A DNA stretch of 62,991 nucleotides from Pelobacter sp. UBA6812. GTDB taxonomy: Bacteria > Desulfobacterota > Desulfuromonadia > Desulfuromonadales > Syntrophotaleaceae. A model generated the notes under the pieces. The model was not told where the DNA came from. It was given only the letters and a program-made list of their open reading frames with translations, and did not search any database. Position numbers and translations under genes: made by a program. Below, in pieces: positions 43,254-50,884 of the stretch (its first letter is position 1; each line of letters opens with the position of its first letter). The DNA lies in the NCBI GenBank assembly GCA_002452265.1, contig DKEW01000017.1:1-62991 (forward strand). Reading direction: 5' to 3'.

Positions 43254-44279
43254 TCAGCATTTGCCGAACCCGCAATTGGGGTAATGACAATCCTTGCAGC
43301 CGGCGCATAGCCCTCCATGGCCCAATGCAAGAATGTCCGAACGCGTTAAATTTTCGCCAGCCAGCAGGCGATTAACTACGAGTTCAAAAATGGTAGCCTT
43401 GTGGTACATCGTGCACCCGGGAAGGCCGATTATGGGAACACCGTTCAGCTCCGCCAACATGAACATGGCGCCGGGATAGGTGGGAGCACCGTAAATGACA
43501 ACTTTGGCACCCGTGGCGCGAATAGAGGCAGGGGTAAGATCGTCCGGATCAACAGACATTCCACCGGTCAATATGACCATCTGCGCACCTTCCGCAATCT
43601 GATTATGAATTGCCGCAGAGATTTTCGATATGTCGTCAGGAACGATATCCTGGCGATAAACTTCACTTCCGTAGGCTTCGAATTTGCTTTTTACGATCGG
43701 CCCGAAACCGTCCGGGATGCGGCCAAGAAACACTTCCGTTCCGGTAGTAATCAATCCCACGCGAAAGTGCCGGTAAGGTTTAACCCTGATTAACGGCGAA
43801 TGTTGGCGGCAAAGAGTTTCCAGGTGAATCAGGTTTTCTTCCTGGGTATACAGGGGGATAATGCGCGTACCGGCAACTGTCGACCCAACGCGCACAGGCT
43901 GGTTGGTTAATACCGTGGCGATGGTAACATCAGGTATTTCATTAAGCTGATGCAATAGAGTGAGGTTGATCTTGAGCAGACCATTCAGTTCGGAGGTCAA
44001 TTCAATTTTGCCCTGATTCGGCTCGCCGAAACGGAGAAACGGTCCGCAAATGGCCCTTGCAATGCGTTCTGCAGCTTGGTTCTCGTGCACCAGATCATCG
44101 GAAAGATTGAGAATATAAATGTGATCCTTGCCCAGTTTTTTGAGCTTTGGAACATCCTCAGCTGTGATCATGTGCCCTTTTTTATAGGCCCGTCCCTTGA
44201 ATTCCCCGGGTACTATACGCGTGATATCGTGAGAAAGAATTTTACCTACAGCCTGTTCAACGGGGACGATTTGTTGCAT
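43254..44279 (-). CDS. molybdopterin-binding protein, MoeA/MoCF-like
   Basis: 341 residues. The N-terminal third (AVGKILSHDITRIVPGEFKGRAYKKGHMI) resembles the MoeA entry domain, the middle is a MoCF (MoaB/MoeA/CinA) domain with TTGTEVF, MVILTGGMSVDPDDLTPASI and PIIGLPGCTMYH, and the C terminus has the Cys-rich CAGCKDCHYPNCGFGKC, likely a metal or Fe-S site. Such proteins accompany molybdenum hydroxylases in anaerobes. First gene before mop, with AAAGGA upstream; probably a Mop-dedicated insertase or chaperone (inference). Confidence 0.87.
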   Translation of the reverse strand: MQQIVPVEQAVGKILSHDITRIVPGEFKGRAYKKGHMITAEDVPKLKKLGKDHIYILNLSDDLVHENQAAERIARAICGPFLRFGEPNQGKIELTSELNGLLKINLTLLHQLNEIPDVTIATVLTNQPVRVGSTVAGTRIIPLYTQEENLIHLETLCRQHSPLIRVKPYRHFRVGLITTGTEVFLGRIPDGFGPIVKSKFEAYGSEVYRQDIVPDDISKISAAIHNQIAEGAQMVILTGGMSVDPDDLTPASIRATGAKVVIYGAPTYPGAMFMLAELNGVPIIGLPGCTMYHKATIFELVVNRLLAGENLTRSDILALGHGGLCAGCKDCHYPNCGFGKC

Positions 44280-44306
44280 GTTCTTTTTTCCTTTTGTCCA
44301 GATATG

Positions 44307-44355
44307 AAAAAACCCGCATTGATATCCTGTTAATTTCAGGTATCTATGCGGGTTT
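44307..44355 (-). terminator. terminator of the first DUF2292-like gene
   Basis: Outer stem AAACCCGCAT (44310-44319) / ATGCGGGTTT (44346-44355), inner stem GATATCCTG / CAGGTATC with one bulge; on the minus strand a run of U follows. It could end the DUF2292 transcript or regulate entry to the molybdopterin-binding gene that starts 28 nt beyond. Confidence 0.75.
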
Positions 44356-44390
44356 CGCTAAGTCTGTCTAAGCAGAGGACGAAATAAGCG
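44356..44390 (-). other. conserved structured element, copy 1
   Basis: On the minus strand UUUCG...CGAAA encloses a small hairpin UCUG-N6-CAGA just before the terminator. The same arrangement with changed but still pairing bases (UCUGC-N7-GUAGA) occurs at 46900-46935. Possible regulatory RNA or a conserved 3' end. Confidence 0.45.
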
Positions 44391-44421
44391 CGTGACTATT
44401 TATTTTTGATGTAGGGAGCAG

Positions 44422-44655
44422 TTACTTGATTTGCTCCACCTTTTCAATATAGCTGATGCCACCCTCCTTAAATGAAATAACCAGCTTCCCTGAGAAATTC
44501 GGCGTAATCAATTCGGTATTTGCCAAAAACGTTGCGATAGATCTCTTGCAGGCAGCAACATTTTTGGGTCCCACCTGGCCAGAGTACTTTTGCGCTCGGA
44601 TCCGAGATTTTTCTTCCAATAGTTTGTCCTGATAACAAAGTTCAGGGATATGCAT
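44422..44655 (-). CDS. DUF2292/YezD-like small protein, copy 1
   Basis: 77 residues from the ATG at 44655 (AGGTGAT upstream). The last 30 residues, with FSGKLVISFKEGGISYIEK, match the short beta-hairpin pattern of DUF2292 (YezD); the N-terminal part is specific. A paralogue at 46.9-47.1 kb shares the ending and the downstream terminator element. Function unknown; YezD-type proteins have been linked to sulfur metabolism, from memory. Confidence 0.65.
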   Translation of the reverse strand: MHIPELCYQDKLLEEKSRIRAQKYSGQVGPKNVAACKRSIATFLANTELITPNFSGKLVISFKEGGISYIEKVEQIK

Positions 44656-44792
44656 AATTATCACCTGCGTGTTTGGCGATGAATTTTGCGGCAGAAACCA
44701 GAAGAGCGCCAAGTTCCGTGCTGCACAAACAGTCCGTAGAGGCGACTCCGGCAATGCTCCACTACTTGGCTTTATCCACCCTCAGCAAATTT

Positions 44793-44960
44793 TCAACCCA
44801 GAGAGGAATTCAACACGGATCCTTTTCGAACGCTGTTATTTCCTGAATGATAAATCTGTGTGGCAATCTTTTTAACAAAGCGGATAATAACAAGCAAGGT
44901 AAAAATAACAGCAGCAGACAAAAAAAACCATAAGTAACCGTAAACAACCGATTCTGACAT
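44793..44960 (-). CDS. small single-pass membrane protein, hypothetical
   Basis: 55 residues (MSESVVYGYLWFF...), one hydrophobic helix at about 8-28 followed by a basic segment RFVKK, so inside-out topology with a cytoplasmic tail is likely. GGGAAAA precedes the ATG; a start seven codons earlier is open. About 140 nt upstream of the DUF2292-like gene. No family recognised. Confidence 0.4.
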   Translation of the reverse strand: MSESVVYGYLWFFLSAAVIFTLLVIIRFVKKIATQIYHSGNNSVRKGSVLNSSLG

Positions 44961-44981
44961 TGATTTTCCCAAAACAGTCAT

Positions 44982-45916
44982 TTCAAAAGATTCTTCACAT
45001 ACTTTTTCTTATATACATTAAAAGGATGTCCCCGCGGATCAGCGAACAAAACCAACAAGACACGGTTTCACTAAGATAGGGATTACGAACGATATCGGGA
45101 TTTGAAGATCTGGAGGATCAGGTGATTACGTTACTCAAAAGGTTGTCCTGCAATAACGTAGAAAGCCTCCATCTTTTGCCGACAGCCGGACAATCAGGCA
45201 AGCGTAGCCAACGTTATAGACATGGAGATATTCGATGTCTTGCCCAAAGATGGGTCCGAGACCATCCAGCGTTGCATTTTTCAATCTATTTGATTGATAT
45301 TCCGTAGATCTAACCGCCACCTACCCAAAAGCACATTAAAATGCGCTCGCACCTAAACCTATGGCATTACTTTCCGTTTAGAGCGATATGGATAATAATA
45401 GCCTGGAGGTCCTTTTGGGATGCGGCCATGAGTTCCAAAAATGGCGGTTCGTTGGCCCTGGAGCGCCTACGGAGCGAATCCAACCATCATCATAAGTACC
45501 TGATTATGCACTTGGCTCCAGTATTTTTTTGCCCTTCGATCTTTTTGCACGCTGTGGTTCATTGGATCCCTGAGGCAAAAAAGCAGAATCCAAAAGCTTT
45601 AACCGCAAAGATCACGAAGGACACAAAGTGTAAAACTAAACAAGAGACAACCATAAGGGTCTGTTTTTAGTAATTTCTTCGTGATCTTCGTGTCCTTCGT
45701 AAGAAAATTTCTATTGAGGTGTCCATTTCACGCTGGCGGTGCACCGATTTTCGAAGATTTGGGGGAACTCTGCATTTCCAGCTGCGGCAAAACACGTCAT
45801 TGTTTTTCTTTATGGTCTGGACATATACGATGACCGACTTCGCTCCTGTCCCCCAGAATTCGTTGCTATTAAACACCTACCCATCGCATGGTTTTATTCT
45901 ATGGTATTAATAGCGA
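44982..45916. other. 0.9-kb low-coding region with a degenerate repeat
   Basis: I see no supportable gene; the open frames here are short and of unlikely composition. Around 45603-45705 it contains the CGAAGGACAC/GATCACGAAG repeat in inverted orientation. The region separates the molybdenum cluster from a NifX-like gene and looks like decayed or intergenic DNA. Confidence 0.5.
45603..45705. repeat. inverted repeat of the 'TTCGTG-TCC-TTCGTG' type
   Basis: GCAAAGATCACGAAGGACAC (about 45606-45625) faces CTTCGTGATCTTCGTGTCC (about 45677-45695) with a 50-nt spacer. The same degenerate CGAAGGACAC/GATCACGAAG units recur in opposite orientation. I recall similar sequences scattered in many genomes, often next to GxxExxY-type genes; none is present here. 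Confidence 0.55.
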
Positions 45917-46333
45917 TCAGTGCCCATGATCGTGATCGCAACCCCCTCCTGAAGAACTTTCATCATCAGAGCATCTTCCCTCCGCAGCACTATTTTGAAC
46001 AATACTCTCCTGAAGCTTCTCTTGTTTTAACAATTCCATATTTTCGATAAGATTTTCAGATTCTGCCTCAAAGACGCGGAAGCCACAGAGGTTCATGGCT
46101 TGCAGTGCACTATCGCCCATACATCCGGCGATAATACAATCGATATTGCAAGCCTTAAGAGCACTAAAAGGATCACAACCCGCAAAAGGATTTTTCGGAT
46201 CGCAATTGGCTATGGTTTGGGTTGCCTTGGAGTCTGCATCCACGACAAGAAAGTAAGGCGCAGAATTAAAATGGCCGTAAACGGCACTTTCAACACCGAG
46301 ATCTTCTGATATTGGAAAACAAACTTTCATCAT
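45917..46333 (-). CDS. NifX/NifB-like Fe-Mo cluster-binding protein
   Basis: 138 residues. The fold of the dinitrogenase iron-molybdenum cofactor family: VCFPISEDLGVESAVYGHFNSAPYFLVVD, then NCDPKNPFAGCDPFSALKACNIDCIIAGCMG. The tail is His/Cys/Asp-rich (GGGCDHDHGH), a likely metal-binding end. Members bind Fe-S or Fe-Mo clusters outside nitrogen fixation too. No nif genes are in the window. AAAGGAG ribosome site. Confidence 0.87.
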   Translation of the reverse strand: MMKVCFPISEDLGVESAVYGHFNSAPYFLVVDADSKATQTIANCDPKNPFAGCDPFSALKACNIDCIIAGCMGDSALQAMNLCGFRVFEAESENLIENMELLKQEKLQESIVQNSAAEGRCSDDESSSGGGCDHDHGH

Positions 46334-46592
46334 TCAGGCTCCTTTATCATTTTAAGTTTAGAAAAAGTAACTTTACCATTGATCGATAATATGCAAAGAA
46401 ATGGTCATTCAGATTAAAGTTAAAACACCATGGAGTTTAGCGATTCTTCAGTTGAAAATCAGGCAAATAAGTTTAAACGGAGAAACTACGAGATAAAAGA
46501 GTTCTCCTTAAAGAAAGGCTTGTGCTGGACTCTTGACATAAAATCATTTTTAAATTTATAACGAACGTTGGTTGATAAAGATTTTTCAAAGT

Positions 46593-46763
46593 TCATCTGC
46601 CGTACTTATTTTTGAGAGCATATTCTTTACACACAATGCATTGAGACTTGTACTGGCCCAGGTGTTTATGGCAAAACCACAAGCCACACTTTGAACATTG
46701 CTTAACCCCGTAATTTTCACTATCCGCGTCTTCCCCACAAAATGCACACTTCACAATAGCCAT
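46593..46763 (-). CDS. 56-residue Cys-rich zinc-ribbon protein
   Basis: Short gene with a strong CGGAGG ribosome site 5 nt before the ATG. It begins MAIVKCAFCGEDADSENYG. Four CxxC-type units occur: CAFC (6-9), CSKC (23-26), a C-H-K-H near 31-34, and CIVC (42-45), enough for two zinc sites in a treble-clef or AN1-like arrangement. It lies 93 nt downstream (on the minus strand) of the second structured terminator and upstream of the NifX-like gene. Function unknown. Confidence 0.65.
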   Translation of the reverse strand: MAIVKCAFCGEDADSENYGVKQCSKCGLWFCHKHLGQYKSQCIVCKEYALKNKYGR

Positions 46764-46851
46764 AAAACCTCCGATGTGGCCAACAACTTAAGATTGTTGA
46801 TGTCGTAAATTAATAAAATTCTTTCACTTAGGACCGTGGCAAAGGACAAAC

Positions 46852-46899
46852 AAAAAAACCCGCACCAATACCATCGATTCTGGTATTGGATGCGGGTTT
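46852..46899 (-). terminator. terminator of the second DUF2292-like gene
   Basis: An 18-bp stem AAACCCGCACCAATACCA / TGGTATTGG-a-TGCGGGTTT with a single bulged A and a 7-nt loop; a U run follows on the minus strand. Same outer stem as the element at 44.3 kb. Confidence 0.85.
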
Positions 46900-46935
46900 C
46901 GTTAGGTCTACTGATTAGGCAGAGGTCGAAATTAG
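46900..46935 (-). other. conserved structured element, copy 2
   Basis: Matches 44356-44390 at about three bases in four, keeping UUUCG...CGAAA and an inner hairpin (UCUGC-N7-GUAGA here, UCUG-N6-CAGA in copy 1), directly upstream of the terminator on the minus strand. Confidence 0.45.
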
Positions 46936-46941
46936 CGCAAA

Positions 46942-47139
46942 TTATTTAAATGTCTGAGTCTTCTCTATGTAGCTGATACCTCCATTTTTAAAGGAGATCA
47001 CTAACTTACCTGAAAAATTCTCAGGGATTATATTCAAATCCAGCAAGGTCTCACATACGCGTTTTTTCCAGACAGAGTTAGGCACTCTGATATTGGTGAC
47101 TACCTGCCTACGAACATCGCGCTCGCCACTATCATGCAT
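46942..47139 (-). CDS. DUF2292/YezD-like small protein, copy 2
   Basis: 65 residues with the ending NFSGKLVISFKNGGISYIEK, nearly identical to copy 1; the N terminus differs. CAGGAT precedes the ATG. A ModE-like box lies 242 nt upstream and the structured terminator follows 7 nt after the stop. Probably arose with copy 1 by duplication of gene plus 3' region. Confidence 0.6.
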   Translation of the reverse strand: MHDSGERDVRRQVVTNIRVPNSVWKKRVCETLLDLNIIPENFSGKLVISFKNGGISYIEKTQTFK

Positions 47140-47201
47140 TCCAGATATCCTGTTTGACCTTTAAAAATATTATGGATTACTCGTTCAGTTGAAAGGAACA
47201 A

Positions 47202-47372
47202 ATGCGCCTAAAAGAAGTAGCGGCATGTCCAATGATCTTCGCGAGATACAAGGTCAAACCGTCCACTCTCAAAAAGAATAATGAGAAAGGATATTTAGCG
47301 GTGAAAGGAATATGTGTTGAACAGATTTTACTAACAGGAAGAACCTGTGTTCTGTTCAACGACTTCCACTAA
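47202..47372 (+). CDS. 56-residue hypothetical protein
   Basis: Open frame with a good AAGGA ribosome site 5 nt before ATG, product starting MRLKEVAACPMIFARYK, basic and with three Cys. It runs opposite to its neighbours and ends 13 nt before the ModE-like box. No family recognised; it may be chance. Confidence 0.3.
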   Translation: MRLKEVAACPMIFARYKVKPSTLKKNNEKGYLAVKGICVEQILLTGRTCVLFNDFH

Positions 47373-47380
47373 GGCACCTA

Positions 47381-47404
47381 GGCTATATATCATATGATAT
47401 AACG
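47381..47404. promoter_or_regulatory. second ModE-like box containing a 16-bp palindrome
   Basis: GGCTATAT-N8-ATATAACG, 24 bp, sharing half-sites and spacing with the box at 36692-36715. The core TATATCATATGATATA (47386-47401) is a perfect palindrome. It could control the DUF2292-like gene on the minus strand. Regulatory role is inferred. Confidence 0.5.
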
Positions 47405-47560
47405 CAAGAGCAAGAAAGAATTGTTTAAAAAAAAGAAGTTAGCTTGTTATTACAGTATACGCAACAATCAGAAACAAGGCCGCTCCACCAAAATCATATA
47501 TGGGGCATTTTGCACCGAAAACCAACAGCTCTCATAAATGAGAACATGATTTTACCCCCA

Positions 47561-47965
47561 TCAGACTTCGTGGTACCCGAGCACCACCAGCAGGCAGCTT
47601 CCGTCAGCAATCAGGTTGATGCCAGCTTCCTCACAACGTTGTATGGCTTTATTGCTTTGAGCCCCAGGTTGCATCCAAATATTTTTGATGCCTTTGGCGA
47701 TGGCTTCCTCTACAACCTGTTCGGTAATATCAGGAGGAGTGATAATGGAGAGGCTTTGAATGTTTTCAGGCAAATCTGAAACAGTAGCAACGCTCGGCAG
47801 GCCTTCCACAGCCGAAGCATGCGGGTTGACCGGCACAACTTGTTTACCATGCTGCATATAGCAACGGAGAACCTTGTTGCCATATTTATCACGATTGGTC
47901 GAAGCTCCTGCAACAGCAAAAGCCTCAGCCGACAGAAATTTCCTTATGCGTTCAGTTATGTTCAT
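47561..47965 (-). CDS. CoA-binding domain protein
   Basis: About 134 residues, a stand-alone Rossmann CoA-binding domain (YccU/YneT type): AVAGASTNRDKYGNKVLRCYMQHGKQVVPVNPHA, IITPPDITEQVVEEAI and NIWMQPGAQSNKAIQRCEEAGINLI. Starts at the second of two adjacent ATGs for GGAGGG spacing. It follows nuoN by 18 nt and may be cotranscribed with the nuo operon. Function unknown. Confidence 0.88.
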   Translation of the reverse strand: MNITERIRKFLSAEAFAVAGASTNRDKYGNKVLRCYMQHGKQVVPVNPHASAVEGLPSVATVSDLPENIQSLSIITPPDITEQVVEEAIAKGIKNIWMQPGAQSNKAIQRCEEAGINLIADGSCLLVVLGYHEV

Positions 47966-47983
47966 CATCCCTCCCATACCGGA

Positions 47984-49375
47984 TCAAGGTGCAATGGCGG
48001 CAATCAACCGGAAAAAAGGACCAGGGTACATTCCTGCAGTCACAATAATAATGGCGCATAGCCCAAGCACCACCAACTCACCGCCGTTTGCAACAACGGA
48101 GAAGACAGAGCTCGAGCTTGGACGGAAAAGGCGGACAACAGGGCGCAAATAGTAATAGCAGGAAACCAGAGAGGAAAATAAAGCCAGCACAACCAACCAC
48201 ACATAACCGGCATCCAGAGCAGCGCTGAAAAGAACGAATTTGCCCATAAAGCCTGCCAGCGGAGGGAAGCCGGCTAGTGACAACAGAAAAAGAGTGAGAA
48301 GGGCAGCCCGCCATGGTGATCTGCCGGCCAACCCTTCCAACGCTGCGTAGTTCTGAGGTTCGCCATTGGAATCGGTCAGGGAGGCCAACAGTCCAAAAGC
48401 TGCTACAGTTGCAGCCCCATAACTTAGCAAGTAAAACAAGCCGGCTTCGAGACCCGCCTGATGACCCGTAAGCACGGCCAGCACCATGTACCCCATATGA
48501 ACCACGGATGAGTAAGCCAACATGCGCTTGAGGTTGGTTTGTGGCAACGCCGCAAAGGTTCCGGCAAGCATGGAAAGCGCTGCCAGCGCGGCTAGAAGCG
48601 GTCGCATCGGCGCGATAAGTGTCAAAGGGATACTGGCAAGCAACACCGCAAACACGGCGCCTTTGGATCCACTGGCCAGTAAACCCGCCACCGGTGCGGG
48701 AGCACCTTGGTAAACATCGGGCGTCCACAGGTGGAAAGGTGCCAAGGAGGACTTAAACGCGATAGCACAGAGGATCAGGGTCCAACCCAGAATTGCAATG
48801 GTATGCATGGCAGCCCCAACCGGCAGAGATACATTACCTTGAAGGGTAAAAGTACCGGTGGCGGCATACACAAGTGCGATGCCAAAAGCCAGCAGGGCAC
48901 TGGCTAAAAATCCGGGCAACAGGTATTTTAGACCGGCTTCGGCGCCGGTGGGATTATCACGATCAAAAGCAATGAGGACATAAAACGCCAGAGTCATCGC
49001 CTCCAGACCAAGAAACAGGCTGACCAACGAGGTGCTGGCCGCCAGGATCGACATCCCAAGAACGCAAAACAGTACCAACGCAGCAAATTCCGGCGACGCA
49101 AACCTGCGGCTTTCGCGGTAACGCTCTGACAGTAAACAGGTCGCTGCCCCAAGCAGTGCCCATACAGTTAAACAACCCCGTGCAAATGGACCACTCGAGA
49201 CTAAAAGGAGGTCAGACATTACCGGGGCACAAGGCCACCAGCAAAATCCTGCGGCAAGTAAAGCACAGAAAACGCCAAACAAAAGGGCCCTTCGTTCCGG
49301 CACAAACAAAACGGAAACGGAACCTATAAAAAGAATCAGGAACGGTAGCAGCGCCAACAATGCATCCCAAATCAT
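47984..49375 (-). CDS. nuoN: NADH-quinone oxidoreductase subunit N
   Basis: 463-residue antiporter-like membrane subunit of complex I with about 13-14 helices. LFLGLEAMTLAFYVLIAFDR, KSSLAPFHLWTPDVYQGAPAPVAGLLASGSKGA and LKRMLAYSSVVHMGYM carry the conserved Glu and Lys of the proton channel. Last nuo gene; its start overlaps the nuoM stop by 4 nt. Confidence 0.96.
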   Translation of the reverse strand: MIWDALLALLPFLILFIGSVSVLFVPERRALLFGVFCALLAAGFCWWPCAPVMSDLLLVSSGPFARGCLTVWALLGAATCLLSERYRESRRFASPEFAALVLFCVLGMSILAASTSLVSLFLGLEAMTLAFYVLIAFDRDNPTGAEAGLKYLLPGFLASALLAFGIALVYAATGTFTLQGNVSLPVGAAMHTIAILGWTLILCAIAFKSSLAPFHLWTPDVYQGAPAPVAGLLASGSKGAVFAVLLASIPLTLIAPMRPLLAALAALSMLAGTFAALPQTNLKRMLAYSSVVHMGYMVLAVLTGHQAGLEAGLFYLLSYGAATVAAFGLLASLTDSNGEPQNYAALEGLAGRSPWRAALLTLFLLSLAGFPPLAGFMGKFVLFSAALDAGYVWLVVLALFSSLVSCYYYLRPVVRLFRPSSSSVFSVVANGGELVVLGLCAIIIVTAGMYPGPFFRLIAAIAP

Positions 49376-50847
49376 GGCAGTCCCCCTGTCGTAACGAGAT
49401 AGGCAAGGAGTTGCTCAACAGGACCACGAAGTAATTTCAAAAAAGGCAGAGGATAAAGCCCGAACCATAACACCAAACCTGCCAGTGGACCCAAAATGAG
49501 AGCCTCTGTGCGCGTAATATCCTTCATGAATTCTGGGCCACGGGGCGAACCCCACAACACTCCCTGCACCATGCGTAACGTATAGCAGGCCGCCAGCAAA
49601 ACCCCTAGCATCCCGGCGGCACCCCACCAGGGATGAGCACCAAAGGCTCCTAGCAGAATAAGTATTTCGCCCGTAAAAATATTCAGGCCCGGCAAACCCA
49701 AGGCAGCCAGAGAGAAAAACAGCACCAAGGCGCCAAGCTGCGGCGTGCGGGACCAGAGTCCCCCCAACTCATGCAATTGGCGATTGCCGGTGCGACGCTC
49801 CACCAATGCCACAAGTGCGAACAATGCGGCCGTAGTAATGCCATGATTGAATAGTTGCAGCATTGCGCCTTGCAAGGCTATGACATTAAAGGCCGCCACA
49901 CCCAATGCGATAAAACCGAGGTGGGCAACGGAAACATACGCGACCAGGCGCTTAAGATCGGTCTGCACAAAAGCCAGCCAGCCTCCATAACCGATACTCA
50001 CCAACGCCACCCCCCCCAATACGGGCAAAAAACTAGTCCAGGTTTCGGGAAACAATGGCATCGCCACACGTACCAAACCGAATATGCCAGCCTTGGCCAA
50101 TACTCCGGAGAGCAGCAAGGTAACTGCAGCAGGCGCTTCCTGGTAAGCATCCGGCAACCAGCCATGCAATGGTACAACGGGCACTTTAACCAGAAATGCA
50201 AGGGCCAGGCACCCAAACAGCCAAGGGGCAAGATCGGCGGGAATGACCGTAGTCCCCAGAGCCTGCAGTGCAAAGCTGTAGTCACCGGTCTGGCGACCAT
50301 GCAGCAAAAACAAACCCAAAAAGGCCAACAACATCAGCAAACTGCCGGCCAGCGTGAACAGCAGCAGTTTGAAAGCGGCTTCAACGCGTTTGGCGCCCCC
50401 CCACAAGGCAATGCAAAGAATCAGCGGCAGTAACATGATTTCCCAGCAAACATAAAACAACAGCAGATCCTGAGCCAGGAAAACGCCGAGGATACCGCTG
50501 CAACTGATCAGCAGCAAAGCGTAAAAGCCGGATTGCCGATACCGGGGCCAGGAAAGCCCCACGGCAACCGCCAGCAGAATAACGGTCAACCAAACCAGTA
50601 ACAACGAAAGGCCGTCCAGCCCCAGGGAAAGCCGAGCTCCGTAGCGTTCAATCCAACCCCAATCTTCGAAACGAAGCCAGGGAAAAACTGTGGTTTCCAC
50701 ACGAAAAGGCAGGAGCAAAGCAACAGTTGTTTCCAGCAAAACCGTAATCACTGATGCACGTCGACCCCAAACCATACAGGCCAGCGCCCCGATTATTGGC
50801 AAGATCAACAAAACGGATAATGCGGGTATGTTTGTCAGACCATTCAT
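49372..50847 (-). CDS. nuoM: NADH-quinone oxidoreductase subunit M
   Basis: 491 residues, polytopic proton-pumping subunit. YVCWEIMLLPLILCI (channel Glu), KVPVVPLHGWLPDAYQEAPAAVTLLLSGVLAKAG and LKRLVAYVSVAHLGFIALG are diagnostic. Normal length. Confidence 0.96.
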   Translation of the reverse strand: MNGLTNIPALSVLLILPIIGALACMVWGRRASVITVLLETTVALLLPFRVETTVFPWLRFEDWGWIERYGARLSLGLDGLSLLLVWLTVILLAVAVGLSWPRYRQSGFYALLLISCSGILGVFLAQDLLLFYVCWEIMLLPLILCIALWGGAKRVEAAFKLLLFTLAGSLLMLLAFLGLFLLHGRQTGDYSFALQALGTTVIPADLAPWLFGCLALAFLVKVPVVPLHGWLPDAYQEAPAAVTLLLSGVLAKAGIFGLVRVAMPLFPETWTSFLPVLGGVALVSIGYGGWLAFVQTDLKRLVAYVSVAHLGFIALGVAAFNVIALQGAMLQLFNHGITTAALFALVALVERRTGNRQLHELGGLWSRTPQLGALVLFFSLAALGLPGLNIFTGEILILLGAFGAHPWWGAAGMLGVLLAACYTLRMVQGVLWGSPRGPEFMKDITRTEALILGPLAGLVLWFGLYPLPFLKLLRGPVEQLLAYLVTTGGLP

Positions 50848-50884
50848 GCTTGGCTCGCAAGTATGTTAAAGAGAACAAGAATCA

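Noticed and set aside
45135..45910. Several 60-110-codon open frames in 45.1-45.9 kb
   Set aside because: They overlap one another on both strands and partly encode the repeat (RRTRRSRR, AKITKDTK); no sign of selection.
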